A stretch of DNA of 64,000 nucleotides, from assembly GCA_947167125.1 (NCBI GenBank), contig CAMVGT010000005.1, forward strand, positions 1 to 64,000. Direction: 5' to 3'. The notes beneath the pieces were generated by a model that had not been told where the DNA came from, did not search any database, and saw only the letters and a program-made list of their open reading frames with translations. This DNA comes from an uncultured Erysipelotrichaceae bacterium. GTDB lineage: Bacteria; Bacillota_I; Bacilli_A; Erysipelotrichales; Erysipelotrichaceae. Positions 26,416 through 34,764 of this stretch are shown piece after piece. How positions within the stretch are numbered: the stretch's first letter is position 1; each line of letters begins with the position of its first letter. Position numbers and translations under genes: made by a program.

Positions 26416-27450
26416 TTATTTACTCGAGTTTTTTGACATAACATCGCGATATTTCACCACGTGTGTCGAATTTAGTGCCATATTGATGAACAGATCTATC
26501 TTCTCATATCTGTTTCTTGGTGCAGATAAAAGGAAGGCAATCAGGTTCATCCAGTCCTGAAGATTATCTCTGTTAAATCCTCCATGTGCTGCCATGAATC
26601 GCTTTGCCAGCGCATGAAGAGAATTGATTGGTTCTAAAGGATTATCATCATCTGCTAATCGTTTCAGTTCGAGTGAATCGTACTGCTCATGTGTCAGATT
26701 CAGCTTTTCAATGAGAATGCTATGTGATTTTTCACTGTCATGTATCAAATGTGAACCGGGTTTGATGTGTGAACCAAATGTGTTCCATGTACTTTTCATT
26801 GACGGTTTAGATGTGTTTTCAGCAATTAAAAGCACATGTCCTGCTTCATCACATGCAGTGCCAACGCATAGCTTATTTCTGGAGATACCTCGGTATTCGT
26901 TTCCATTTTCCTTCAGTTCTTTCTTGGATTTGATTACCGAAAAGAACGTCTCATCCAGATATATCTTACCTTCAAGAATGATGTCCTTTTGGAAGTCCTG
27001 CAATACTGCAAACACCTTTAAAAGCCAGAATTTTCCAGTAGAATACGCATTTCTGTTGTCTCTGGCACTGGTGGTAATGGAGTGAAACTCAAAGAGATGA
27101 ACCAGGTACTCAACCCATTCAGAGATAGGAATCTTGCGATCTTCAAATATTGTTCCTGTCAAAGCAGAACAGGAACTGTGACAATCATTACAGAAATATC
27201 TTTTGATTCCATTTCTGTATTTGCAGTACGAAATGATCTTTACAGATCCACAGCACCGGCAAGATGTCACTTCAATTGAATTAATCAGTTTCACCTCATC
27301 GAGTGACATCGATCTGTGCTTGGCCTCATACCATTCATGCACAGTCACACTGATCATCTGCCGTGATAGAGAGTCCTCTTCAAAACTATCCCATCGGAGA
27401 TACTTTAAAGAGTCTCCCCATGCGGAAGCTTCATCAAAATTATTCTTCAT
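26416..27450 (-). CDS. IS1595-family (ISXO2-like) transposase
   Basis: The 344-residue protein carries an N-terminal zinc ribbon (Cys pairs near residues 64-67 and 87-90) followed by LTGTIFEDRKIPISEW, typical of IS1595 proteins. The catalytic region has Asp in YLDETFF (near residue 170) and in LIHDSEKSH, and a C-terminal GGFNRDNLQDWMNLIAF block. It should cut and join the element's inverted repeats. No Shine-Dalgarno sequence is visible before the ATG, and the leader contains a strong hairpin, so translation may be kept low. No stop or frameshift interrupts it. Confidence 0.85.
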   Translation of the reverse strand: MKNNFDEASAWGDSLKYLRWDSFEEDSLSRQMISVTVHEWYEAKHRSMSLDEVKLINSIEVTSCRCCGSVKIISYCKYRNGIKRYFCNDCHSSCSALTGTIFEDRKIPISEWVEYLVHLFEFHSITTSARDNRNAYSTGKFWLLKVFAVLQDFQKDIILEGKIYLDETFFSVIKSKKELKENGNEYRGISRNKLCVGTACDEAGHVLLIAENTSKPSMKSTWNTFGSHIKPGSHLIHDSEKSHSILIEKLNLTHEQYDSLELKRLADDDNPLEPINSLHALAKRFMAAHGGFNRDNLQDWMNLIAFLLSAPRNRYEKIDLFINMALNSTHVVKYRDVMSKNSSK

Positions 27451-27466
27451 AGTTGGCGGTCGGAGC

Positions 27467-27520
27467 TTTCAGGAATGAACTAACGGACCGCCAAGCCCTA
27501 GCGTTAATTCATTCCTGAAA
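27467..27520. repeat. Long hairpin in the transposase leader
   Basis: A 19-bp inverted repeat (27467-27485 with 27502-27520, one mismatch) separated by 16 nt, lying in the presumed 5' leader between promoter and start codon. Such structures in insertion sequences can block translation of read-through transcripts; that role here is inference. Confidence 0.65.
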
Positions 27521-27553
27521 ACTTCCTAAATGTTCCCTTTCCAGAACGAATTT

Positions 27554-27582
27554 ATTATACGCTAGTATTCGTTTTTCACCAA
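27554..27582 (-). promoter_or_regulatory. Transposase promoter overlapping the right inverted repeat
   Basis: On the minus strand TTGGTG (27577-27582, inside the inverted repeat) and TATAAT (27554-27559) are spaced by exactly 17 bp, giving a leader of about 95 nt to the transposase start. Confidence 0.7.
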
Positions 27583-27601
27583 CGCAGTGCAAATGACCGT
27601 T
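27575..27601 (-). repeat. Right terminal inverted repeat of the insertion sequence
   Basis: Exact reverse complement of the left repeat; TTTTCAAAA follows one base outside it. Confidence 0.9.
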
Positions 27602-27681
27602 GTTTTCAAAAAAAGGTAAAACAGATAAAACACAAGCACAATCAAAGTATCGGATTTACAGAAGCTGATGAAGAGGTGTAT

Positions 27682-28790
27682 ATGAAAAAACAATTATCAT
27701 TTATATTCTGCATAGTTATGCTGCTGGGGTGTTCAGATACAAAAAAAGAGAATACCGGCAGTCATGCACAGTATAATCAGTATCTTCATACAAACTTTGT
27801 GGCGCTGACAGATCATAATGCTGTGATATCGGATATGTCCCGTTTATTTTATACGGATTTTGATCCCCTGAAGGAACCGGATTATCTTTGTTATGATCCA
27901 ACCTGCAGTCACAGAGATGAGGATTGTTCTTCCTATATTAACGGGAGTATGAGAACTATGATATTCGGGTCACAGGATTATCTGTACTATACTGCCATGG
28001 AAAATGAGTCATATGGCTTTTACCGTATGACATACCAGGGAACGGAAAGGGAAAAACTGTTCGCTTTCCCATATCAGGAGAATGTTGCAATCAGAGAGGA
28101 TTTTGTTGACCCTTATGTTTCTGCAGTGGTGACTACAAAGCAATTGAATGACGGCAGAGGCAGTATTCTGATTCGGGATATCAGCGAAGACTCCGGTGAA
28201 TGGAAACGTATTTTTGACAGGAATGAAGATCGTGATTATAAATCTGTCTTTTTTCATGACGGCTGGTTTTTCGCGGCTTATGTAATTGAGGGTGGAAAAC
28301 TCGGACTGGAGGCATACAGGATGTCAGACGGAAAATATGCCGATGTAACTGATGACCGGGATCTTTTAGGCGCATCGGATATCGCAGTTGCAGATGATCA
28401 GTTTATATGGACGAAACAGGAAGACGGTTTTATGCAAAAGGGTTCGATGAACAGGAGCCGGAAAAAATTGCTTCTCTGCAGGCTGGAATTGATTGTTCTC
28501 AGACATTTGCAGATGATGAGTTCTTTTATCTTGTAAATACTTCAAAATATATAGATGAGACTTCATCAGTCCCCATGGATGAGCGCGGTCTGAAGATTTT
28601 TGACAGGAAGGGAAATCTGCTGATGAACTTCACTGTGCCCGAGCTTGGATTCAGGCCTAGCTATCTCTGGTCGGAAAAGGACAGAATTGTTTTTGCGAAT
28701 ACAGACAGTTCTTTTGAATTTCCGTATTTCTATATATACAGAGATGATATACGCAGAGGAAAGGCAGAAATTCATTTGATTTCTGAATAA
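27682..28790 (+). pseudogene. Frameshifted lipoprotein of an ABC gene set
   Basis: A lipoprotein signal (MLLGC, Cys17) with a GAGG ribosome-binding site starts a frame that ends at 28536, but homologous-looking sequence continues in the -1 frame from about 28402 to 28790. The best join is in TTTATATGG near 28402-28410: one extra T would give a continuous FYMDETGRRFYAKG. The restored protein of about 369 residues has LCYDPTCSHRDEDC near the N-terminus and repeated short beta-rich units, suggesting a propeller-like extracellular domain. It directly precedes a permease and an ATPase. Either the gene is broken or the base call is wrong; a programmed shift lacks supporting signals. Confidence 0.7.
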
Positions 28791-28794
28791 TAAA

Positions 28795-31060
28795 ATGAAT
28801 GAATACTTCAGAATTGTCTTTAACAGGAAATGGATCGCAATTCTGCTTCTGCTTGTACTGACTGATTGTTTTCTGTATACGAAATCTGTGAAGACTGATT
28901 TGAATTGTCTTCCGGCAGAAGCTTCAGATGCCGTTGAGCACCTACGGGACAGAATCGTGGGCCTTCCGTATGAGAAGGCAATGGAAATACTGAATCAGGA
29001 AAATGAAGCTCTGAATGCAAGGCAGGCAGCTGCTTTTCTGATTTCAATGAATATGGATCAGGAAGAAAACATCCAGAGATACAAAGCAAAATACGAAAAT
29101 TTCGAAGAGATTCTGAATGATCTTCAATCGGGAAAGCTTTCATTAACTGCTGATGCGGAACAGTATGCAGTTTCATACTGGCTTGAAGTATATCCATATT
29201 ACAGCGGTTATTCTGACAGAATGGAAGCGATCCGTGAGAATGCGGAGAAACTGAAGAACAGTTCCACCTTTTCAGATCCGCACTCCTTTGTCTTCAGGAA
29301 TATTGAAAAAACCGTCACTGATTACGCAAGATGCGAAACAATACGCATTTCTCCTCATTCCGATCTTATGTTCCGGTTTCTGCGTACGTACAGGATTTCG
29401 GATGTTTTTGTACTTCTGAGTATTCTTGTGGCATTATGCATCATTAAGGAATCTGATGAAAGAGATCTGAGCATCCTGATTGACTCCTTTCCGGGGGGAA
29501 GGATGAAATTCCATCTGATCCAGTTATTCGCTCTGTTTACTGTTTCTGCTGTTTCCGTACTCTGCCTGCGGCTGTTTCCGGTTTTTTTCAGTTCTTTTCT
29601 GTTTGCTGAGAAAATGGATATGAACATATATGTACAGAATTATGCATGTTTTGAACAGTTTACACTGCCCGTAAAAACCGGTACATATCTCATGATATCA
29701 GCTGCATATGAGCTGTTTGCCTGCTTTTTCTGCGGATGTCTGTTTCTGGCTGCCCTGTCTCTTTTTTGAAAAACCAATCACCGGTGCGTCACTGATTGCT
29801 GTGATTATATTTGCAGAGTATCTGCTTTCTGACAGATATGGCATTCATGACAAATATTATTATCTGTCTGCTGTAAATCTGTTTTCGCTAACGTCATTCT
29901 GGACATTTGTAAACCGCTATCAGAATATCAATGTCCTTTCGTATCCCGTTTCCCTGCCGGTTTTATTATCAGCAGTAATTCTGACCGGCATATTGATCCT
30001 GATGTATATCCGGATTCATAAGAGACCGCAGATGATCAGGAAAAAGCGTTCTTTGAAGCTGACAGCAGCCTTTCGGCGGTTCAGGGAAAAGAACAGTGCG
30101 ATCCATTCATTGCCGTTTTATGAGATGAAGAAAGTAGGAATATATGAAAAGGGCCTGATGATTCCGCTGCTTCTGATTGCTTTGCTGGCAATGATCAGGC
30201 CTTATGAGGTACCCCGCAATTCTTATCTGAAGGAGCTTACGGATAAATACAGCGGACCTGTAAATGAAAGTGTTCTGAATAAGATCAGTCTGGAAAGAGA
30301 ATACTATGAGGAAAGAATCAGGACATCCGCATATCCTGAAACGGAAGATATATATTATCTGAATGCAGCTGTAAGGCTTCAGGCCAGATATGAAGAACTG
30401 CTGCTGTGTGAAGCCGGGGATCCGGTGGTTCTGACAGATGAAACAGATATTGAGTATCTGTTCGGTGACAGCGGCAATCGATACAGAATTCTTTCACTTC
30501 TTCTGGTACTGACCGCGGCCGCATTGCTGACGCCATGCTTCACAATAACCGAAAACAGTCTGCGCAGCATTCACATGACTGCTGTTTCGGGAAGGATAAA
30601 GCTGTTTCGCAGCAAGCAGAAAATCCTGCTTTGTATGGTATTCCTGATCTTCGTGATTCAGGCAGTCAGAGATCTGATTCTTCTGAAAAAAGTTCCGGAT
30701 GATCTTTCAGTATCCTGTATGAGCTATGAAGCAATCGGTCGGGACATACCTGTTTATGAATACTTTTTGTCAATCCTTCTTTACAGACTGCTCGGACTGA
30801 TGATCCTTTCAGAGACACTGCTTTTTCTGGATACTTATATGAAAAGCTATATAGCAGCCGCGTCTTTCAATATTGCAGCTGCAGTACCATTATCAGCTTT
30901 AACAGGGATTGTTTCCGGACTTCGCGGAATCTGCCCCGGAACAGTTACCATGGGAAATATTGTCATTGCTCATCCGCTGATTTCATTTACTGTGATGATT
31001 CTGATATCTGTGATTCTGTATTGCTGCTCGTATTACATGAAAAGGAATGAAAAAATATGA
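28795..31060 (+). pseudogene. Frameshifted ABC-2-like permease
   Basis: The first frame (28795-29769, 324 residues) has an N-terminal membrane helix, a soluble loop and three helices, then stops after LAALSLF. The second frame (to 31060) carries on with FEKPITGASLIAVII and many more membrane helices. Deleting one T from the T6 run at 29762-29767 joins the frames into a membrane protein of about 754 residues resembling paired ABC-2-type permease halves with large extracellular loops. It lies between the lipoprotein and an intact ATPase, overlapping the latter by ATGA. The gene is probably inactive unless the indel is a sequencing error. Confidence 0.7.
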
Positions 31061-31932
31061 TTCTCGAAATAAACGGTCTGAATAAATACTACGGCAGCAA
31101 ACACGCCCTGAAGGACTTCAGCTTTACTTTCCATCCCGGCATATATGGAATACTGGGGAACAACGGCGCCGGAAAAAGCACGCTGTTTGGTTTGATAACA
31201 GATACATTGAAGAGAGACAGCGGGGATATTCTGGCTAATGGTTCTGATATTCTGGAACAGGGCAGCGAATACAGAAGAAAAATCGGATATATGCCGCAGG
31301 TCCAGAGTTATTATCCTGAAATGACAGTGAAAGAGTTTCTCTTTTATGCGGGAACTCTGAAGGATATGAAACACAATGAAATCCGCAGAAGATTTGAAGA
31401 ACTGGCGGTGCAGCTGGATTTTTCGGATTTTTCTTCAAAAAAGATGAAGGCACTTTCCGGCGGAATGCGCCAGAGAGTTATGCTGGCGCAGGCGTTATTA
31501 TCAGATGCACAGCTGCTGATTCTGGATGAACCGACTGCCGGTGTGGACCCGCTGGAGCGCATCCATATCCGCAATATCATTTCTTCAGTATCAGCAGGCA
31601 GAATCGTGCTGATCGCCACCCATATTGTGACAGATCTCGAATGCATCGCAAAGGAAGTGCTGGTTATGAGAAAAGGGAAGATTGCCGCAGCAGGGACGCC
31701 TGAAGCACTGATACGGTTTGTTACGCCTTTTGTCTACGAAAGAAACTGTTCAGATTCGAAAGCAGCTTCGCTTTATGAAAACTATCCGAATTCGGAAGTG
31801 ATCCAGACGGAACACGGATTGCTGCTGCGGACGGTCGGACCTGAATGTCCTGATGGATTTCATAAAGCAGAACAGAGAATCACACTCGAAGAAGTATATC
31901 TGTACTGCTGCAGAAAACGTGTGAGGAGATGA
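31057..31932 (+). CDS. ABC transporter ATPase
   Basis: Nucleotide-binding subunit, 291 residues, with Walker A GNNGAGKST (near residue 37), Q-loop YMPQ, signature LSGGMRQRV, Walker B LLILDEPTAGVDP and the H-loop ATH. The layout matches export-type ATPases (CcmA/multidrug class) that work with ABC-2 permeases. A C-terminal extension of about 80 residues follows. It is coupled by ATGA to the frameshifted permease. It remains intact although both upstream partners carry frameshifts, so decay is recent or the shifts are artefacts. Confidence 0.88.
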   Translation: MILEINGLNKYYGSKHALKDFSFTFHPGIYGILGNNGAGKSTLFGLITDTLKRDSGDILANGSDILEQGSEYRRKIGYMPQVQSYYPEMTVKEFLFYAGTLKDMKHNEIRRRFEELAVQLDFSDFSSKKMKALSGGMRQRVMLAQALLSDAQLLILDEPTAGVDPLERIHIRNIISSVSAGRIVLIATHIVTDLECIAKEVLVMRKGKIAAAGTPEALIRFVTPFVYERNCSDSKAASLYENYPNSEVIQTEHGLLLRTVGPECPDGFHKAEQRITLEEVYLYCCRKRVRR

Positions 31933-31975
31933 AAAGAACGCCGGACATATTTTCTCATAACAGAAGCCTGAATAA

Positions 31976-32004
31976 GAAAAAGTGCCCGCTGCGGACACTT
32001 TTTC
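31976..32004. terminator. Bidirectional terminator between ABC genes and tRNA-Ser
   Basis: GAAAAAGTGCCCGC pairs with GCGGACACTTTTTC (one mismatch), with T-runs on both strands. It can end the ABC transcript rightward and the tRNA-Ser transcript leftward. Confidence 0.75.
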
Positions 32005-32008
32005 ATCA

Positions 32009-32097
32009 TGGCGGAGAATGAGGGATTTGAACCCCCGCACGCTTTCACGTCTAGCGGTTTTCGAAACCGCCCCCTTCAGCCTCTTGGGTAATTCTCC
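32009..32097 (-). tRNA. tRNA-Ser (anticodon CGA)
   Basis: On the minus strand the acceptor GGAGAAT pairs with ATTCTCC, followed by discriminator G and an encoded CCA. The anticodon arm GCGGT-TTCGAAA-ACCGC gives anticodon CGA, which reads UCG serine codons. A long variable arm, typical of tRNA-Ser, and a T-arm with GTTCAAAT complete it. A TATACT lies 11-16 nt upstream of the 5' end (plus strand 32109-32114). Its 3' side borders the island-like segment that ends with the tRNA remnant at 26013-26050. Confidence 0.95.
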
Positions 32098-32205
32098 ATT
32101 GCATAAGAAGTATACCACAAAAGCGGAAAAGGAAAAGCGGAAATCAACCTGCGTGATTCTGTCACTCTGCAGTGATAAGATATGGGCCGAAGAGGTTGAA
32201 ACAAT

Positions 32206-33912
32206 ATGATCAAGTTTTCGGAAATGAAATATGAACGGCCGGACCTGAGTAAGGCGAAGGCAAAGCTCACATCTCTGACGGAGCAGCTGCGCGAAGCAGA
32301 TTCCTATGAAACCGCCCGTAAGGTATTCCTGGAAAAAGATAAATCATTCAGACATGTCATAACCATGAATACCATTGCAAGGATCCGTCATGACATCAAT
32401 ACAAAAGATGAATACTATGATGCGGAATCAAAGTTCTGGAATGAATCGATGCCGGGACTTCAGGAATCACTGATGCATTTTACAGAGGCATTGCTGGAAA
32501 GCCAGTTCCGCCCTGAATTTGAAAAAGAATTCGGAACTCTCATGTTTGTCAATGCGGAGATGGAACTGAAAAGCTTCTCGCCGGAAATTGTTCCGATGAT
32601 GCAGGAAGAAAACATGCTTACATCCCAATACCAGGACCTGCTCGCATCTGCCCAGGTGCCTTTTGAAGGAAAGAAATATACACTCTCCCAGATGACACCG
32701 TTTAAAAATGATCCTGATGACACAAGAAGACTTGCCGCATGGAAAGCGGAAGGACAGTGGTACAAGGATCATCAGGAACAGCTCGATGACATCTATGACA
32801 GACTGGTTCACCTGCGCGATGAGATGGGAAAGAAACTCGGCTATGACGGATATACCGAGCTCGGCTATCTGCGCATGGGCAGAAACTGCTATACAAAGGA
32901 AGATGTTGAAAAATTCCGCAGGGCAGTGGCGGAATACCTGGTTCCTGTGGCTTCTGAAGTTTATGTCAGACAGTCGCAGCGTCTGAACAAAACTTATCCG
33001 ATGAGTTATGCGGATAACCAGCTCGAATTCAGAAGCGGCAATCCGAAACCTTACGGAACAGCGGATGACATTCTGAAAGCAGGAAAGAAATTCTATGATG
33101 AACTTTCAAAGGAAACCAGCGAATTCTTCAATACCATGCTGGACGGAGAACTTCTGGATGTGCTTTCCACAGAAGGCAAAAGGGGAGGCGGATACTGCAC
33201 CAGCATCCTTGATTATGAAGTTCCCTTTATCTTCGCGAATTTCAACGGCACCCAGCATGATGTGGAAGTTGTGACCCATGAAGCAGGCCATGCCTTCGAA
33301 GGCTGGCTCAACCGGAAACGGATTCCGGCTTCCTATATTGTTCCGACCATGGAAGCAGCTGAAGTGCATTCCATGTCGATGGAATTCTTTGCCGAACAAT
33401 GGGCGGATGATTTCTTCCATGACGATGCCCGCAAGTTCCTTTATTCACACCTTTCTTCAGCTTTGACATTTATCCCTTACGGAACCATGGTCGATCATTT
33501 CCAGCATGAAGTCTATGCCCATCCGGAAATGAGCCCGGCAGAACGCCATGGCGTATGGAAGAAGCTGCTCGGCATCTATCAGCCATGGATGAAGCTGGAT
33601 GGGGACATTCCTTTCTACAGTGAAGGAGAGGGCTGGCAGCGTCAGCATCATATCTATTCCAGACCGTTTTATTATATTGATTACTGTCTGGCACAGACTG
33701 TTGCCCTGGAATTCTGGGCTATGATTCAGGATGATCCGGAACATGCATGGGCAGTTTATATGAACTATACTTCCATGGGCGGCTCAAAGACATTTACCGA
33801 AATGCTGAAGGAAGCAGGAATTGCAAGTCCGTTTGAAGAAGAAACCCTTCAGAAGGTCTGCGCAAAAGCGGAAGCTTACCTGAAAAACTATAATCTGGAA
33901 GGAATTGAATAA
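32206..33912 (+). CDS. M3 family oligoendopeptidase (PepF-like)
   Basis: Cytoplasmic zinc metallopeptidase of 568 residues that cleaves short peptides. The metal site HEAGH is at residues 358-362 and the third ligand is a Glu in TMEAAE (383-386). FNGTQHDVEVVTHEAGHAF is typical of the M3B group. It should degrade peptides brought in by the Opp systems encoded on both sides. No signal peptide is seen. GAGG ribosome-binding site is 8-12 nt upstream, and a terminator follows at once. Confidence 0.9.
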   Translation: MIKFSEMKYERPDLSKAKAKLTSLTEQLREADSYETARKVFLEKDKSFRHVITMNTIARIRHDINTKDEYYDAESKFWNESMPGLQESLMHFTEALLESQFRPEFEKEFGTLMFVNAEMELKSFSPEIVPMMQEENMLTSQYQDLLASAQVPFEGKKYTLSQMTPFKNDPDDTRRLAAWKAEGQWYKDHQEQLDDIYDRLVHLRDEMGKKLGYDGYTELGYLRMGRNCYTKEDVEKFRRAVAEYLVPVASEVYVRQSQRLNKTYPMSYADNQLEFRSGNPKPYGTADDILKAGKKFYDELSKETSEFFNTMLDGELLDVLSTEGKRGGGYCTSILDYEVPFIFANFNGTQHDVEVVTHEAGHAFEGWLNRKRIPASYIVPTMEAAEVHSMSMEFFAEQWADDFFHDDARKFLYSHLSSALTFIPYGTMVDHFQHEVYAHPEMSPAERHGVWKKLLGIYQPWMKLDGDIPFYSEGEGWQRQHHIYSRPFYYIDYCLAQTVALEFWAMIQDDPEHAWAVYMNYTSMGGSKTFTEMLKEAGIASPFEEETLQKVCAKAEAYLKNYNLEGIE

Positions 33913-33916
33913 GGAC

Positions 33917-33940
33917 AAACCCGCACACGATGCGGGTTTT
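33917..33940 (+). terminator. Rho-independent terminator
   Basis: Stem AAACCCGCA / TGCGGGTTT with a 5-nt loop and a short T-run. Confidence 0.75.
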
Positions 33941-33977
33941 CCATATATAATAGGTCAATACAGAAACAGGTAGCCAC

Positions 33978-34562
33978 ATGAGTGAAAAAGAAACAGAAGT
34001 CAGAAAAGAAGAAAAACAGAAAAAACCGAAAAAGAACAGACGCGCCTATCTGAATGATTTCCAGCTGCAGGATGACGGCGGATATGTCTATAAAGGAACA
34101 ATCTACAGCTATCAGGGCGATTGGCCTGAGGCACAGAAGAATATGCGCGTTCTCTGCGCAATGCTGGCAGTGCTGGCAGTCATTGCCGGACTGATTCCTT
34201 CATCGGGAATGATGAATACGTTCTATGTCATTCTTCCCTATGCGGCAGAACTGACACTTTCCGCATTGCTGATCTATGAAGCACTGAAGCTGACAATGCA
34301 GGACGGCAATATCCGCGAGTATATATATAAGAAGACCTTTGAGCACATTCAGGGAAGATTCTTCCTGCTGTTTGTCACATCCGCAATGTGCATGGTAGGG
34401 GAGATCGTTCATCTTCTCTTTAACTGGTTCATGAACCACTCTCTGGAACGGATCGGTTTCAGCCTTCTTTTCATTGCCGTTCAGGCCCTTATTTTCGGTA
34501 CGGTTTCCGGTTTCAACCGTCAGCAGCAGGCTATGAAATTTGAAAAAATGAAAAATTCGTGA
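33978..34562 (+). CDS. Hypothetical membrane protein with four helices
   Basis: I do not recognise the family. The 194-residue protein has a very basic, lysine-rich N-terminus (residues 1-25), a soluble piece to about 52 and four hydrophobic segments (about 57-75, 82-105, 125-150, 158-178). The last part ends in QQQAMKFEKMKNS. It stands alone between the peptidase and the second opp operon. Confidence 0.65.
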   Translation: MSEKETEVRKEEKQKKPKKNRRAYLNDFQLQDDGGYVYKGTIYSYQGDWPEAQKNMRVLCAMLAVLAVIAGLIPSSGMMNTFYVILPYAAELTLSALLIYEALKLTMQDGNIREYIYKKTFEHIQGRFFLLFVTSAMCMVGEIVHLLFNWFMNHSLERIGFSLLFIAVQALIFGTVSGFNRQQQAMKFEKMKNS

Positions 34563-34623
34563 AAAAACTTACATTAATATGGTTGCAAATGTAAATGAAA
34601 CCGCATTTCAAATTCCCGAATAA

Positions 34624-34652
34624 TTGACACTGACATGTAATAAAGATAAAAT
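34624..34652 (+). promoter_or_regulatory. Strong promoter of the second opp operon
   Basis: A consensus -35 (TTGACA, 34624-34629) lies 17 bp from TAAAAT (34647-34652). It predicts a leader of about 105 nt before oppA. An imperfect inverted repeat (TTACATT / AATGTAA) lies upstream near 34571-34597 and could bind a regulator. Confidence 0.75.
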
Positions 34653-34764
34653 TCTTTCATAAGTACTTTCGGCAGGACAGTTGTGCGTACTGCAAATACA
34701 GGATCAGTACATAGCCATCGCTTCTGTTATTGTCGGCGTATTTATTTTTCGGAGGGAAAAGAAA

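Larger units (their letters stand above)
26381..27602. mobile_element. IS1595-like insertion sequence
   Basis: Boundaries are given by 27-bp perfect terminal inverted repeats and by TTTTCAAAA directly repeated just outside both ends (26372-26380 and 27603-27611), consistent with the 8-bp target duplication known for the IS1595 family. The 1222-bp element encodes one transposase on the minus strand with a promoter reaching into the right inverted repeat. The reading frame is intact, so it may be active. Confidence 0.85.

Noticed and set aside
26176-26436. 86-codon open frame on the plus strand left of and into the IS
   Set aside because: It runs into the IS terminal repeat, lacks a ribosome-binding site at proper distance, and includes lysine repeats from the A12 tract.
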